From Chara braunii (lineage: Eukaryota > Streptophyta > Charophyceae > Charales > Characeae), in assembly GCA_003427395.1 (NCBI GenBank), contig BFEA01000167.1, positions 1,382,652 through 1,444,299 of the forward strand: a stretch of DNA of 61,648 nt. The letters are read 5' to 3'. Numbering within the stretch: position 1 is the first letter of the stretch; every line of letters begins with the position of its first letter. The position numbers were made by a program, and so were the translations under genes. Under the pieces are notes generated by a model, which saw only the letters and a list, made by a program, of their open reading frames with translations, was not told where the DNA came from and did not search any database. This document shows, piece by piece, positions 11,401-23,745 of the stretch.

Positions 11401-13917
11401 GCGGACAGAACAAAGGAAACCTCACTAACCTTTCATGCACGCGGAAAACCAAATGGGCCCGCCACAAGGGGGCGCGCTCGAGGTCCTTGACTGCCTTGGC
11501 GTCCTCGGTAAGTAGGCTCAAGGTCAGAATTCACACTATCTTGAGCCCACCCATCGGTTCGGTCAACGACCCCTTAACCCGATGCCGTGTCCAATTTAAG
11601 GAACATCGAGACACAAAAATAAAAATGACAAGGAGATTTTAGGAAGAATCAGGCGTCGGCAAACGACGGATATGACAAAGAGACTACTAGTACTTCCACG
11701 TTTTTTCGTAAATAACAAAATAAAGGGGGATAGCCTTATCGGGCCCTCAACCCCTCAGTCTCTTCACGCCGCTCCAATATTCCTGCGTCGGCGCTTGCTG
11801 GTCTCGATCCCTGAATCTCCCTGACGAAAGACCATAACCAATAGTGTCAGGCCCAAAACTGGGTCTAGCTCCGACGGATGCCTGAATAAACAGATATTGT
11901 GCGTCGCGCAGATCTATCGAAACATTTTCAAATTCACATTGTCGTTAATGTCGTCCTCCGTACATACGCACATGTCACAGGCAAGCGCACTAATCACAAA
12001 ACAAGATGTTTTTAATCCTAACTTAATTTGAAGAGTAAAAATATGGTCGGCGACCAACTTTGGTTTTCTCATCCATCAAAAAGGAAAAGAGATCACGCAC
12101 GCCTTAAGTTTGCGCGCCCACACACTCTCTACTCTAGTCAACCCTTAGTCAACGTAAACCACAGACTTGGCCGCGACTCGCGTGGTATACTTAAACTTTT
12201 TAACGCAATTTACTTTCTGTCACTTGCAAAAAACAGGGCGGATACCCTTGTAAGGGTATTCGCACCAACAATGTGTCTCAAACGTGCAGATTATGCTTGA
12301 GACACTTGTCTCTAGTCTCTTGAGTGTGTCGACGCTCAATTTTCCTTGGCCTTGGCACCCCCATGCAGTCCGTTATTTCTCGGAGTGCAGTAATAGTCGT
12401 TTTCCTAGTCTTATTACCTCACAACTTACCCTAAATTATAACAAAATGAAGTGGTCAATTTTCAAGTGCATCCGAACTCAATATTGACTTCGGGTATATC
12501 TAAAACACGTCTTTTCCTTCCTTCTTGTAATCCATTGCATCTCGGTTGCATGAGACATTGAGACCTTGATTTTGTTTGATTTTCTCAACAAAATCTAAAT
12601 AAAATCAAGATATTTTGTAACCGATTCACCCGTTGGATGAATCCGGTCACAAATGTATCACCCAAGTGGACATTTTTTACCGTTAGTGACCCTTTATTTT
12701 TTATTTTTATTTTTTTCACCTCCAACTTCGGACAGTAGGGACTGAAACTTGTGTTAGTCCCTACTGACGGCCAACTCACTCAATCCCTTTCATCCCCTTT
12801 TATCTCATTCTCCCTTTTTTTTTCTCTCTTTTTTCTTTTCTTTTTCTTTCCTTTTCTGACATATTACGTATCAACTAGTTATTGAGGTTTTTTTCAGGCC
12901 CTACATCTTAATTCAGGCCTAGTCCATAACCAAGGTGCAGTCCGCTAATTCTCATACTGTAATTATGGTACCTCCTTACTCACAGGAGCCCTGTTTTACC
13001 ACTGTTTGCTCCAAACTGTGGCCCCTCTCACTCCGATTTTCTCTTCATAAGTTGGCCATAATGTGGCGACCTGCCCTTTTCCATTCCCATACTCTCCTAC
13101 TGCTCTCATTCTACTTCCAGAGTCTTTTCTTCTCACCTTTGTTGTCCGTTTTACTCTGGAGCACACTAAGGCCTTATTTTTCTAGTTCAACATACCTGGG
13201 TCTCTCGCTTTCAAGACCCTTGTAGTCCATTGCATCCCCTCTGGTCCCCTTCTCAATTTTAAGGTTTAGATGCCTCGAAATTGAGCCTTTCCTTCTTTTT
13301 TTCTAGCCCTTTTTATTATGGCTCCTAGGGCCACTCATTTTCCATGTTGCTCGTGGTCCGACACTTGCTTGGGTGGCCCCTTCTAGCCCATTATCCTCGT
13401 CTTCTTGCTTGGTCCATGGTCCTTAGGCCCTTGTCATGCCGAATTCTGATGGTCTTGGCCACATGCTACGCTCTCATGTGTCCGCGTCACGACACTATTT
13501 TCCTGCGTCGTTGGCCCCAGTCACCCTGCGGTGCTCGGCCTCAGGATATTATTTTCTGGGCGGCCCTCCCTCTTTGAGAAGGAGGGCCACCTTTACTAAC
13601 TTTTTGCAGCACTTTGTCGCCTGTCACTCAATTGGTCTATTCCTGGCCCTATAGCTCCCGCGACCTTGGGCATCCTCCTGGGCCCTGGGCGTCGACACTC
13701 CTGCCTTACTCCTCCATCCTTTCTGTCTCTCTTGCTCCCTCATTCCGGATCTGTCGTGCATACTTTAGCCATATATCATGTCTCAAGGGATGAGACTTGA
13801 TTCGGGAACCACAGGTTTCGACACCATGCTAAGATTAGCACAACCTCGCGTTATTTTTAGCATAAGACTGACTGTTCGAGTATTTGGGACTGGATATGTC
13901 CCATTCCCGTACTAAAT
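8421..13917. other. Unclassified intergenic DNA, no gene seen
   Basis: No recognisable protein domain, RNA gene or element end. Small things noted: a repeated phrase around GTAGGATGACCAACTCGAA at 9797 and GGTAGGATAAGCATACTCGAA at 10130; 9-base inverted repeats GTGTCTCAA/TTGAGACAC near 12271-12303; and an 11-base perfect inverted repeat at 12733-12743/12756-12766. 12790-12860 is T/C-rich. The longest open frames are short, overlap on both strands and look random. Confidence 0.6.
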
Positions 13918-14305
13918 GGCCCTAAGTGAAAGCAAAGTGATACACTCAACTGCCTAGCATAAAAAAAACTATTTATTTAATTTATTTTATGAGACCAGCA
14001 CTTGCTTGGCTGGTCACAAACGTTGCAGGCAGCGGCGCCTCGGCCCTAAGTGAAGGCTGAGTGATGCACTCGGTTGCCTGGCACATAAAAAACTATTTAT
14101 TTAATTTATTTTATGAGACCAACACTTGTTTGGCAGGTCACATCCGCTGCGGGCAGCAGGGCCTTGACCCTAAGTAAAGGTTGAGTGATGCACTCAGCTG
14201 CTTGGCACAACAAAAGTTATTTATTTAATATATGTGACCAGCACCTGCTTGGCTGGTCACACACGATGTGCGCAACAATGCATTGGCCTTAAGTAAAGGT
14301 CAAAT
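13918..14305. repeat. Tandem repeat, 3.1 copies of a 119-124 bp unit
   Basis: Units begin GGCCCTAAGTGAA at 13918 and 14042, then at 14166, with a partial fourth at 14285. Each holds an AT-rich core (CTATTTATTTAATTTATTTT) and then a short inverted repeat around GACCAGC and GCTGGTC. The period is 124, 124 and 119 bases. Copies differ by scattered changes, so the array is not recent. Confidence 0.9.
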
Positions 14306-14372
14306 GTCGAGTTTTAGTTAATCGAAAGTTGCAGTTTAAACCATGTTTCATTGGAAATTTATGGATTAGCAC

Positions 14373-14650
14373 TTGCGCAGATGGTAATTGAGGTTTAGTC
14401 CCTGCTGCATCTGCTACTCTGGGTCTGAACCCTGTGTGGACGGTAATTTCCCTTCGCACACGGTAATTGCGGTTTAGTCCCTGTTGCGTCAAATATTTGC
14501 GGCCTGATCCCTACTCAGACGATAATTACAGTTTAGCCCCTGCGCGGATGGTATTTGTGATCGAGACCTTGCGCAGACAGTACTTTCTCAGCACATGTGA
14601 TATTTGCGGTTCAGTCCCTGCGCAAGCAACTCTATGCAGTCCAGTCATTG
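14373..14650. repeat. Degenerate short tandem repeat
   Basis: Five or six diverged copies of a 35-45 bp unit built on GACGGTAATTGCGGTTTAGT followed by CCCTGCGC, best seen near 14375, 14455, 14520 and 14595. It directly follows the 124-bp array and precedes a 51-bp array; together they form a 1-kb satellite-like block. No coding role is visible. Confidence 0.6.
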
Positions 14651-14785
14651 CCACAACACAATGATACGTTATCCCTGTGATATATAGTACTCAGTTCCTC
14701 GTTGAGATGATGCTCCATGATCCAGACATTTGTTGGGCGAGTGAGTTGCTGGCCTAACCTGTGGACACTGATTTGCAATTGATTC

Positions 14786-15020
14786 TCGGTCGGGCTCATT
14801 CAGGCGGGCCCACGCATTATATTGCCATTGCTGTTCTCAGTCGGGTCCATTCAGATGGGATCAAATATTGTATTGTTGTTTGTTATTTCGGTCAGGCTCA
14901 TGAAAGCGGGCCCAAACGCTGTATTGTCGTTATTGTTTTCATGTGGGCCCAGACCTTGTACTACCGCTGTTGTTTCGGGCAAGACCGAACATTGTATTGT
15001 TGTTGCTGTTGGCCACTAGC
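14786..15020 (+). repeat. Tandem repeat with an exact 51-bp period
   Basis: Three complete units at 14786-14836, 14837-14887 and 14888-14938, each exactly 51 bases and starting TCGGTCGGGCTCAT or a variant, followed by about 1.5 shortened copies to 15020. Because 51 is 17 codons, a frame from 14761 to 15093 stays open through the array and encodes a 17-residue repeat. I see no start context or conserved domain and regard coding as unlikely. Confidence 0.8.
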
Positions 15021-15179
15021 AGTTAGACCCACTCAAACTAGCCCGGGCATTGCTGCTATTTGGTTGGGTTCACTTCGTGTTTTGTTGAGTTGATTCTGTT
15101 TGATTTATTTTTTGAACCAGCAAAGAAGACCACGTACTTTGTATTGTTGTTTGGTCATGCCATCTGGAGGGAGTAATTA

Positions 15180-16555
15180 ATGTTCAAACTGGCAAGTCAC
15201 CGTGAGACATCCCCGAAGTGGGGTAGACTTGCTAAGAAGTTATGTTATCGTCATGTAGAATGCCAAACTTTTAACATCAGGGCCAATGAGTCCCCTACCA
15301 CCAAACATACTCTGGTGATTACCTACGTGGTAAAAAGGACAGAAAATGGGGTGAAAGGCATAGCATATGACAAGATTACATTTTCCGAAGGGAGAGCTAT
15401 TGGAGGGACAGCTGGCTTCATGTGGTGTTTCCTCACGTCTCCTCCGCTCCTAGTGGTGCCCTCTTCGATTTTGATGGGTGCAATCCCAAATCTCTCAGCA
15501 AAACACGCAGCAAGGAAAAAAGGCGAAAAGATGAGCGGATCAGGAGCGAGGTAGCCAAGTTTGGGGTTCCAGTCACTACTTATTTACAAGGGACAGAGAC
15601 GGATGAGTCGGACCAAGAGCTTTGTTGCATGAATGATATTGACTTAGGGGATTATTTTAACTAGGACATCCACAGGAATTAAGCTCGTTTAGTTTTGAGT
15701 GGATTCCAGACAGCTCATGATCCTAGCTTTTGGAACGAGGTGTAGACAGAGGGCAGCACTACGACAAATTGCGTACCTCCTTGCACGATACTTAGTCGAG
15801 GGAGATTGACTCATACATGGCAGGCGAGCCTAGGGCCGAGGAGACTGCAGGACCCCCAAGAGGGGTCCGATTCCATACCTCAGAGATTGATTTAGGCACC
15901 TTGTCGAGGGAGACTTTGCGATACAGACTTTTAGAAAGTTGCTTTATGGAGATCAATTCCTGTAGGTTTCATATGATTATATCTACGACAAGGGACGGAT
16001 TGAAATTCTGATCGGTGCTACGGACGATATTACTCTTGTCGAGGAGCTATACCTCAGGAGTATTGCGGACGAGAAAATGGTAAGGTGCATGGTGTATAAA
16101 CAGTAGAGCTTTCTTACGAGGGGGTACCACTTATCATCATTGACTGAGGTTCATGAGTTATAGTCACTATGATGTATTTATTGACATTCTTATTCTAACT
16201 CATCAGTGACTGCAGCCCTCTTGTGTACTACTCTTCAGTTTCATGTCTCTGCTCATGCTCTTGCAAAGTCGGGTTTCTGGTTTTCTTGCCCTTCATACGT
16301 CATTTGTTATGTGATACATTATATGTCAAATTATTTCCTTTTTTTATTGCATAGGTTACACTCAAGGCTATCTGAAGGACTCTTGAATAATAGGGACTCT
16401 TATGACCTTGAGTCTGACCTTTATACGGGGTCAGGTGCAGGCGACAAACCCGAACGCCTCACTCCAAGTCGTGTCGTCGCTGGCAGGAGGGATAACCCTA
16501 ACTACTCGATTGTATGATTAAGAGTGACAAAGGTTGTTTTTGAATGCACCTTTAT
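15180..16555 (+). other. Unclassified segment with short open frames
   Basis: Open frames at 15180-15554 (124 codons), 15422-15664 (80), 15817-16011 (64) and 16206-16517 (103) follow one another on the plus strand and could be pieces of one degraded coding region. I recognise no domain. 15422-15664 has a basic stretch (KTRSKEKRRKDERIR) followed by an acidic tail. It ends close to the 5'-truncated LINE at about 16560. Function unknown. Confidence 0.3.
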
Positions 16556-16559
16556 TTTA

Positions 16560-17616
16560 AATGAATTTTGTACTTACCAAAATCCTGCGTGACAGTCTGT
16601 CAGTGCACCAACCCACTGCCCTTGGTCCGGGGAGGGACACCGAACTAAACCCTGGAAGCGGTGGGGGCACGACAGTGGATACAAGATGTCGATGGTCGTT
16701 CGATTCCACCAGGCATCTATGGTGGGAGGACCCTGCTTCAAAGTGCATCTGGAATTGGTGGGCATACAACTGGATGGAATGTGGCAGTCTTGGATTGGAC
16801 TGGTTCGAGAAGTGGGTACTGTTGGGTTTTCTTCCACCTCACATTGAAGGACACCGCAAATGGGGTAACGTTGCCCGTGTGGTACGAGGTTTGATTTGTG
16901 AGACGATAGGGAAGGACAGAAACATGTTAGGATTCGAGAGACAACCTTTTTCAAGGCATATTAAACAGGGTTTGAAGCATGCCATGTGGGCAGACTGGGG
17001 GTGCAAAGCCAAATCAAGAAAAGGGAACAGGAGACAGCTACGATGGTTTCACCACACCTGGACAAAAAATTGTCAATTGGTAGTAGTGGTTCACCCAAGG
17101 GACGGTCTGATCTTCTCTGATTGGGTTCTCAATAAGCCATTTTTGTGCAGTCAGCAACAAGATGGAGGAGGAGAATGGAGAGAAGTCGGGGTAGTAGTAG
17201 CTGTAGGGTTTACTAGGATACTCGGTTCCACAAGGCCATGGTGGGCCGTTAGGGGAGTGTAGTAGGACCCAGACCTTGTCCTCTGGGCCGTGTTAGTCCC
17301 AGAAGTAGCTCGTAGCCAGATACCGTAAGCATAGTGAGGCTAACTTCACTCCCTCAGATATGCTAACAATCGATTAACTTCCTTCAAATTTCATCTTCAA
17401 GAAGACTGTGAGTGGTAGAGAGTATAGTGCAGAGGTAAGTTCTGTATATATTTAAAGATAGCTAAGATTTTGGAAAGTAGGATTTAGTGACTTTCCGCAG
17501 GCAAGGGTCTGTAAGCTAAGTTGGCTGATGCCGTCAATACTCCAGGTCAAATTATAAGGTTCCCAGGCTCCAAGTTGTTATTTATAATAAAATATTACTA
17601 AAAAAAAAAAAAAAAA
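16560..17616 (+). mobile_element. 5'-truncated LINE (LINE-4), 3' end with poly(A)
   Basis: Carries the last part of LINE ORF2, a 3' UTR and a poly(A) tract at 17600-17616. The 3' UTR has the motif shared by the LINEs here (GGCTGATGCCGTCAATACTCC, then a purine/pyrimidine GGTTCCCAGGCTCC) just before the tail. Truncation at the 5' end is normal for target-primed insertion. No clear target duplication was found. Confidence 0.85.
16561..17262 (+). pseudogene. LINE-4 ORF2 C-terminal part
   Basis: A 233-codon frame aligning by eye with the end of the LINE-2 ORF2 (52860-53321): the segment WWEDPAS..WNWW matches the region after the RT zinc-binding motif; VRGLICETIGKDRNMLGF matches RGALMEAIWQARNKATF; and HHTWTKNCQ...GLIFSDW matches FSQTWSRKR...NLCLSDW near the C-terminus. 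The zinc-binding cysteines are poorly kept. Codons after about 17135 read past the expected stop. Not functional without the RT. Confidence 0.75.
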
Positions 17617-18128
17617 GTTGCGTGCGGCGTGGTGGGACCCAACTTGGTAATATGGCTCTCATCAGAGGCAATAGTGTCCTTTCTGAGAATGAATATGGCA
17701 GGAGTCACGAAGAGGGGCGATAGGAAGGGGCGCAGCCTCCCCGCTTAGGGCCAGATCCCAATGGCAACGAGGATTGGAATAAATGGTTGAATTTGAACGT
17801 GTTTCATGCAGAGATGCAAAAAATCAGATCAATCACAATTGTTTGCACCTCTCCAGAGTCTCCACAAACATGTCCGGATTTAGAGGTTTATTCCAATCCT
17901 CTTTGCCAGTGGGATTTGACCCTAAGGCTTTGAAATTGCTTTCATACCATTGCGCGTTCACTTTTTTTTATTTATTTAAACTATGACTCCGGTCTATTTA
18001 TGGGGAGCAACACAAGTTGGGAACCATGTCCAACGTCCCTCGTAGGAACAGAAATCCACATGAGATTCGAAATTCGGGGTCAGGTCCTTACAGCCTACCC
18101 AGTAGAACAAGTCATCCGTACAGAAAGG
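17617..18128. other. Unclassified DNA between LINE-4 and foldback element 2
   Basis: No domain, RNA gene or repeat recognised. It begins directly after the LINE-4 poly(A) tract. Confidence 0.5.
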
Positions 18129-19080
18129 AGAGAAGGTTAACTGATATCTCTATTTTCAGGTTATTTCCAGCTGCTTCAGACGGGTGTGAGGTACTTGGAT
18201 GGAAAAACTTGAAACTGCTTTCAAAAGCTTCATCCACTTCAGGTCATTTAAGAGGTTTCGGATTCTCACATGAAACTCTTGTAATGGCTTGAAGTGGCTG
18301 AAGCTTTTGAAAGCGGTTTCAGGTCCCCACATCCAAGCATTTGGATGGGGGGACACGAAACCGCTTTCAGAAGCTTCAGCTACGTCATATCATTTCAGAG
18401 GTTTCAAATTTTCCCACCTGAAAGTCCTGAAATAATCTAAAGTGGCTGAAAATCTGAAAGCGGTTTCATATGTCCCCATCCAACCATTTGGATGGGGGGA
18501 CCTGAAACCTCTTTCAGAAGTTTCAGCCACTTCAGATCATTTCAGAGGTTTCAGGTCTCTCCATCTGAAATTCCGAAAATAATTGAAGTGGCTGGAAATC
18601 TGAAAGCGTTTCAAATACCCCAATCCAACCATTTGGATGGGGGGACTTGAAACCACTTTCAGAAGCTTCAACCACTTCAGATCATGTCATAGGTTTCAGG
18701 TCTCCCCATTTCAAACTTCTGAAATAATATGAAGTTGCTGAAAATCTAAAAGTGGTTTGAGATGCATCAATCCAACCATTTGGATGGGGAGATTTGAAAC
18801 CGCTTTCAGAAGCTTCAACCACTTTAGGTCTTTTCAGAGTTTCCATGCATCCCAATCTGAAACTCCTGAAATGACTTGAAGTGGATCACAACAATGTTGA
18901 ATCAAAAAAAAAAACAGGCAAAAAAAATAAAGGAAAAAAACATAAAATTTGACCCCCAAACCACTTGTAACTCCTGAAATGGCATGAAATGTCTTTAGGT
19001 CATTCCAGTGATTTCAGACCTCTCATAACAGACTTCAGGATCTTTCATTCTGAAATTTCAGGAGGTCGTTAACCACTTGT
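18129..19080. mobile_element. Foldback non-autonomous element 2
   Basis: About 950 bp whose left end (GAGAGAAGGTTAAC at 18128-18141) is identical to that of foldback element 1, and whose right end (complement of ACAAGTGGTTAACGA) matches that element's right end. Inside are four to five units of about 147 bp marked by CATTTGGATGGGG at 18339, 18485, 18630 and 18778. Each unit contains CACTTCAGATCATTTCAG and an inverted partner, so it can fold back repeatedly. No clear target duplication (TACAGAAAGG / GACATAAGGC). No coding capacity; a MULE-like nature is inferred from element 1. Confidence 0.7.
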
Positions 19081-19299
19081 GACATAAGGCATTATCCGAC
19101 TTCACATGTAAGGAAGTAACCAACTAAGCAAGTTGAGAAGAACCATAAATGCCTACTTGTTCTATAACTATCACAGTCTATCTATCTCCAAGCCACACTT
19201 GGAACTCAAACTAGTCTGTCGAGATATCTCAGTCTTATGGGTGTCTAATCCGTGTGAATTTCTATCCTGTCAAGACCGGCGTCGGGGAGGGAGGAAAAA

Positions 19300-20538
19300 C
19301 TTAGAAATCACATTTCCTAATTCCGAATTAGTCATACTTTCTCCTCTATGTAGTACCAAGCACGCTCATTTTACATTTTCCTACACAACCAAGGCCCCAA
19401 AATCGCCCTTTGTGACTCATCTAGAGTAACCAACTGATTATTGATCGCCCAGATCTTTAAGAATCAAATGGGTCCCTTTATTTTCCTATCAACCAAAATT
19501 GTATATCTCCGATATTGCCAAATGACACTCATGATGATGCCTCGGTAGGTCTGGCGCACGTAGCCCTACCCTGTGGCACAATCTTGCATGTGTGGGCTCA
19601 TTCTTGTTTCAATCCATTTGTCTTACCATGGCAAGGCGTCGCATGAGACTGCTTTTCAATTCTTCCTCCACCATTGCCATAACCTAAGAGAGATAGGGCA
19701 GTCGAGCCACACGTGTGCGGTAGATTCTCATGCCCACCTACATCTGGAGCATGCTCAGGGGATGTTCATTGTCCTCGAAATAAGCCATGTTGCAGAAGGT
19801 ATGACATTGAGAGTTTGTAACTAGAGTACACTAGCAACCTTTTGTTCAGGCATCTTCTTTAGATGTTTCCAATATCTCGACAAGATATGGTCTTCCATCG
19901 TTCCACCGCCACCATTGTTGGTTTTCTTCGTACTTGCTCTCTTTGTATGGATACTCTTGTTCTCGGTTTGTAATCTGCTAAAGACATAAATGAGCCCCCT
20001 GTTTTTTCAACCCTGTAGGAGAGGTTCCACAGTGTACGATAGTGCATCTTTTCCCATTGTGCAATGTTCCTTACCTGTTTTATCGAATTTGGAGAGAACT
20101 TTACCTCTATCAAGTATATTCAGTCCGGGTCTGCTTGGATGTTTGTCTCATAGGCAAAATGCAGTTCTTGACACTACGTGAGGGTCGAGGCACGTGTCCA
20201 CTTTTGGACCCTCATTCCCGTTGACAGTTTTGGACCAACTGTTCTCCAGACACAGTCTTGTCCTGTCTGATGAACCAAGTGTTGCAAGTCAATAAGGGCG
20301 GTTGTTTGAGAGCACTTACCCACATAATGAATATTGCTGATATTAACTTCCTTAGGTTACTGACCACATTGTGTAGCCTTGGTAATTTTAGTTTGAGGTT
20401 GTCTGGTGAGATCCAATCCAGATTGTCTCCGTCCCAGATATCTCTTATCTGGATGACACTTTTGGCTGTCCAAGCCTTTCCAAAACTGCCATAAGTGTCA
20501 CCTGCTGAAACGAGGGTATGATTTTCTTGAGGTATCAA
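19300..20538 (-). pseudogene. LINE-1 ORF2 C-terminal region with zinc-binding motif
   Basis: Matches LINE-2 at several points: YGSFGKAWTAKSVIQIRD near 20480-20430 against AGSFGKAWVEKGVIQVKD, and LPRLHNV near 20370. At about 19770-19690 one frame reads C-SR-C, then an in-frame stop, then AHVWLDCP, i.e. the C-x2-C ... H-x4-C motif of the plant LINE RT zinc-binding domain (zf-RVT). RGIIMSVIWQ follows near 19550, and AWYYIEEKV near 19360 corresponds to AWATVTAEG. At least six stops or frameshifts. Confidence 0.75.
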
Positions 20539-20539
20539 G

Positions 20540-22450
20540 GGGTTATCAAAAAGTCGTTGAAGGAGAATTTCATATTTTGTGGTAGAAGGTTTTCAAACAG
20601 AGGGCTGAACTTTACTCCACGCATAAATCGATTTTCTACACAACTTACTTTTGGGTTTTTTTGGGGCATAGAATGGAAGTTCGAGGCATCGTGAGACATC
20701 AGACGAGGCGGAAAGGTCTCATTCTTCAACAAGAATGTATTCCGCTAATAGTTTTCATGTTTTGTCATGAGATTCCAACATTCCTTTTACGAATCATTTG
20801 GCAAGAAGTGTTATGTTTTATGATTTCGGATCCAAAATACCCAGACCTCACTGTTCCTTTCTAGCAGCAATCAAATCCCATGCAAATTTTGACATAAAGC
20901 TTTGATCTTCGTCTACTTTGGGTTTCCATAAGTACCTGGCTGCAGATCTGCATATTTACTTGTAGGCCCTATCTCCTAATAAATATATGGTACACAAGAA
21001 CCATAAGTTTGAAAAGGTTGTTGGCGATAAGACTAAAGCTCTGCCAAATAGAGAAAGTGAGAAGTTGTTTTACAGTTTGTGATTCAAGATACCACCTTTG
21101 AGGCCAGCAGTGGATCTTGGGTTGAAGATGTGTCTGTTAGCGATACTTGAATGCGCAGCAAGCGTATTGAATTTTAAACTGAAACTTGTTGCATACCTCA
21201 GGCTAAGTCCAAAATGAAGGGTGGGGAAAGTAGAAAAATGGATTTGTTCCAGTTTATTGAGGCTTCGGACAGGAGGCAATAAGTATCAATGACCTTGTGT
21301 ACTTCTTCCAAGGATTCCCCATTGTTTGAGCATGTTACGGTTAGATCGTCTGTGATCGCGATGCATTTCAAATGGATGGTAGGAGATAGTCTGAGGTGAT
21401 TGCGTCATTGTACCTAATGTTATCTAGTAGGGTCTCTAGTTGTAGCACAAATAACAGAGGAGTCTAGGGACAAACCTATCTTAGTGAGCAGGTCAATGGG
21501 AATTCGTCTAACAACCCACCATTCACATTCACTACCGTTGTTACTTTTGAGTACATTGTTTGGATCCATGCATAATAAGAATAACGAAAGTTTATTTGTT
21601 TCAACGTCGTAGCTACAAACGGTCATTCGACTTTGTTGTAAGCTTTTTCCAGATCCAATAGCATTACAACAACTTTTTTTTCTTTGTTGATGATTTCAAG
21701 CATTTGGATAGTTGTATGTTCTCGAATATTGACCTCCTTTGAACGAAAGTCTCTTATTCGTTTCTAGTTAACCAAGGCAGGTACCTGTGTAATCTCAAGA
21801 CTAGGGTTTTTTCCACAATTTTATATGCGACATTAAATAGAGAGATCGGTCTCCAATTGCGTACATCTCGTTTGTCTCTCTTCTTGTAGAGCAGGGTTAT
21901 CACACCTTTGACTCAACCGGTCGGTAATTGTTTACCTTTGAAAATGTTGTTGTATACTTATAGGAGAAAGGGATATATGGTCTCCCACGTGGCTGTGAAC
22001 AATTCCACCGGGAGACCATCTAAACCGGGGCATTTTCCTGTGGTCATTTGGCCCACAACATGTCTGAGTTCATCTAAGATTAATGGTCTCTTTAAATCCA
22101 ACCTAACCTGAGTTGTCAGACTAGTCTTCGAGCGGTCCCAGAATTCAGAATATACGAAAAAGTCAGAATCGAAGGAGTCATTTGGTCTACGGGTGGTGAG
22201 GATGTCTTTAAAATAATATGCAACATACGAGCATAATTCGACCATAGTTGTTGCTATTGGTGTGTCTAGACTGAAAGGATGGGATAATTCACGAATTAAG
22301 GGTTTGGTGTTCCTTAATATGAGAGACCTAAATGTCATTTTAGTCATGCAATTGAAACTCATGATACCTTTGATCTTGAGTCATTCCATCAATTGTTCTT
22401 GGCGCTGAGTCTCTATTCTTTCCAATTCTTGAAGGTGAGATTTTCTAACC
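20540..22450 (-). pseudogene. LINE-1 ORF2 reverse transcriptase
   Basis: The best frame, 22362-21958, has TTGKCPGLDGLPVELFTATW, the N-terminal LINE RT block (compare AKGKCPGLDGLPIEFF in LINE-2). Further on, around 21690-21640, VVVMLLDLEKAYNKV holds the first catalytic Asp, and around 21370-21330 IAITDDLTVTC replaces the usual F/Y-ADD box, with Thr in place of Ala. Frames change repeatedly between these blocks. The enzyme would prime on nicked chromosomal DNA; this copy is dead. Confidence 0.75.
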
Positions 22451-22713
22451 TTTAACCAGTAACAGTCCGCATATGCATCTTCATATAGTTGTGACTCCGC
22501 TTCAAGGATCTTGTTCCTTGAACTTGCGGTTACCGACTTTAATCTGGGAGAATACATCCAACGCAGATTGAATCATTTTCAGGCTCGTATCTGACGATTG
22601 TTCTTCTTCATTGAATAGGTTTTTGGTTGTTTGTATCTTTGCATGTGTTTGTTTATTCAGTCAATGATTCGAGGATCAGTCAATGATTCGAGGATCTTGT
22701 AAATGAGAGGCAT

Positions 22714-23489
22714 TTAATTTGAAGGATCCTCGTTGTCGTTCTGCCTGTTGTGTGACGATAATTCCCCTACAACCGGGTAATAATACGAGAGAGTAGTCAC
22801 TTGAACTTTTACATGAATGCTCCTTTCGGAGAATGCGTCTCTAGCCATAAAAAAATCTAATTTTCTTCTAGGGCCTGCTTGGGTCGGGTTTGGTCGAGGC
22901 CCAAACCACGTATAACGCGGAGAATCAGGATTCATAAGGCGGTAGACTGTGAACTTGTGAGTGGCCATAAAATCGTTGAGTACAGTGGTGTCTTGTCCGA
23001 TGTTTGTTGTAACTGGGGAGTCCAGATCAGGCAGCCGAACTATGTTTCAATCTGCTGCTAATGGTAAGTTCTTTGTGTCTTGCATGAAGGAAGGAAGTCT
23101 TTCAAAAAAACAATTCGTTCGCGGTACTCTACCGGAGCGGATATTGACATAATGGCTCAGTCCTCATCAACCACTATGAACTTTACCATACGAATCTGCC
23201 CCTGAGGGTCTGCAAAACTGTCTAAGATGTTTATATCTAGGTTCTTTTGGAAAAGCACCCCGGTATCCCCTCTTGTCCCTACAGTTGGCGCCCAAAATTG
23301 TGGGTCATTCCACCATCCTCGAATTTGATCGATTTTGGTCTGGTCCAGTTTGGTCTCTTGAATACATAGAGTGTGAATTTTCTGTGTGTGGAACCAAGAG
23401 ACTAAGTTGCTCCTTTTGTCACGGTTTGAGGTGTCGCATACTCCTCGCACATCCCAACAGGCGACTTTAATACGGCTTGGCAAAACCAT
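22714..23489 (-). pseudogene. LINE-1 ORF2 endonuclease (AP-like, EEP family)
   Basis: ORF2 starts MVLPSRIKVACWDVRG at 23489. The motifs run in the order of L1-type endonucleases: ACWDVRG (Asn of the family changed to Asp), IQETK with the metal-binding Glu near residue 45, then after a stop RRKLDFFMA near 22870 and SYYYPVVG near 22780, where S-D-H is expected and the catalytic His is lost. The role would be nicking the target DNA. Stops near 23157 and frameshifts break it. Confidence 0.8.
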
Positions 23490-23745
23490 TGTTTGGTCTT
23501 ACCGAACCGCCGCGTTGTTGGATACGGTGAGCCTGATCTGCGGGGATCTTTCCGCGTTTTTCTTCTTCATTAACAGGTGTAGGGAGCTCGGTGAGAGCCC
23601 AAAGACTCTTTAACTCAGATGCAAACTGGTAAGAAATAAATAATTATTTCAGAGCAGTTGTATCAATCCAATCGGAGATCGCCTCTGAAGTGATGTCTTC
23701 AACCAGACTAACAGAATGCAGGGTTTTGTTGTTTTGTTCAGTGAA

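Noticed and set aside
13918-15020. CRISPR-like array
   Set aside because: Units are directly adjacent, without unique spacers of constant length, and the DNA is eukaryotic; these are minisatellites.
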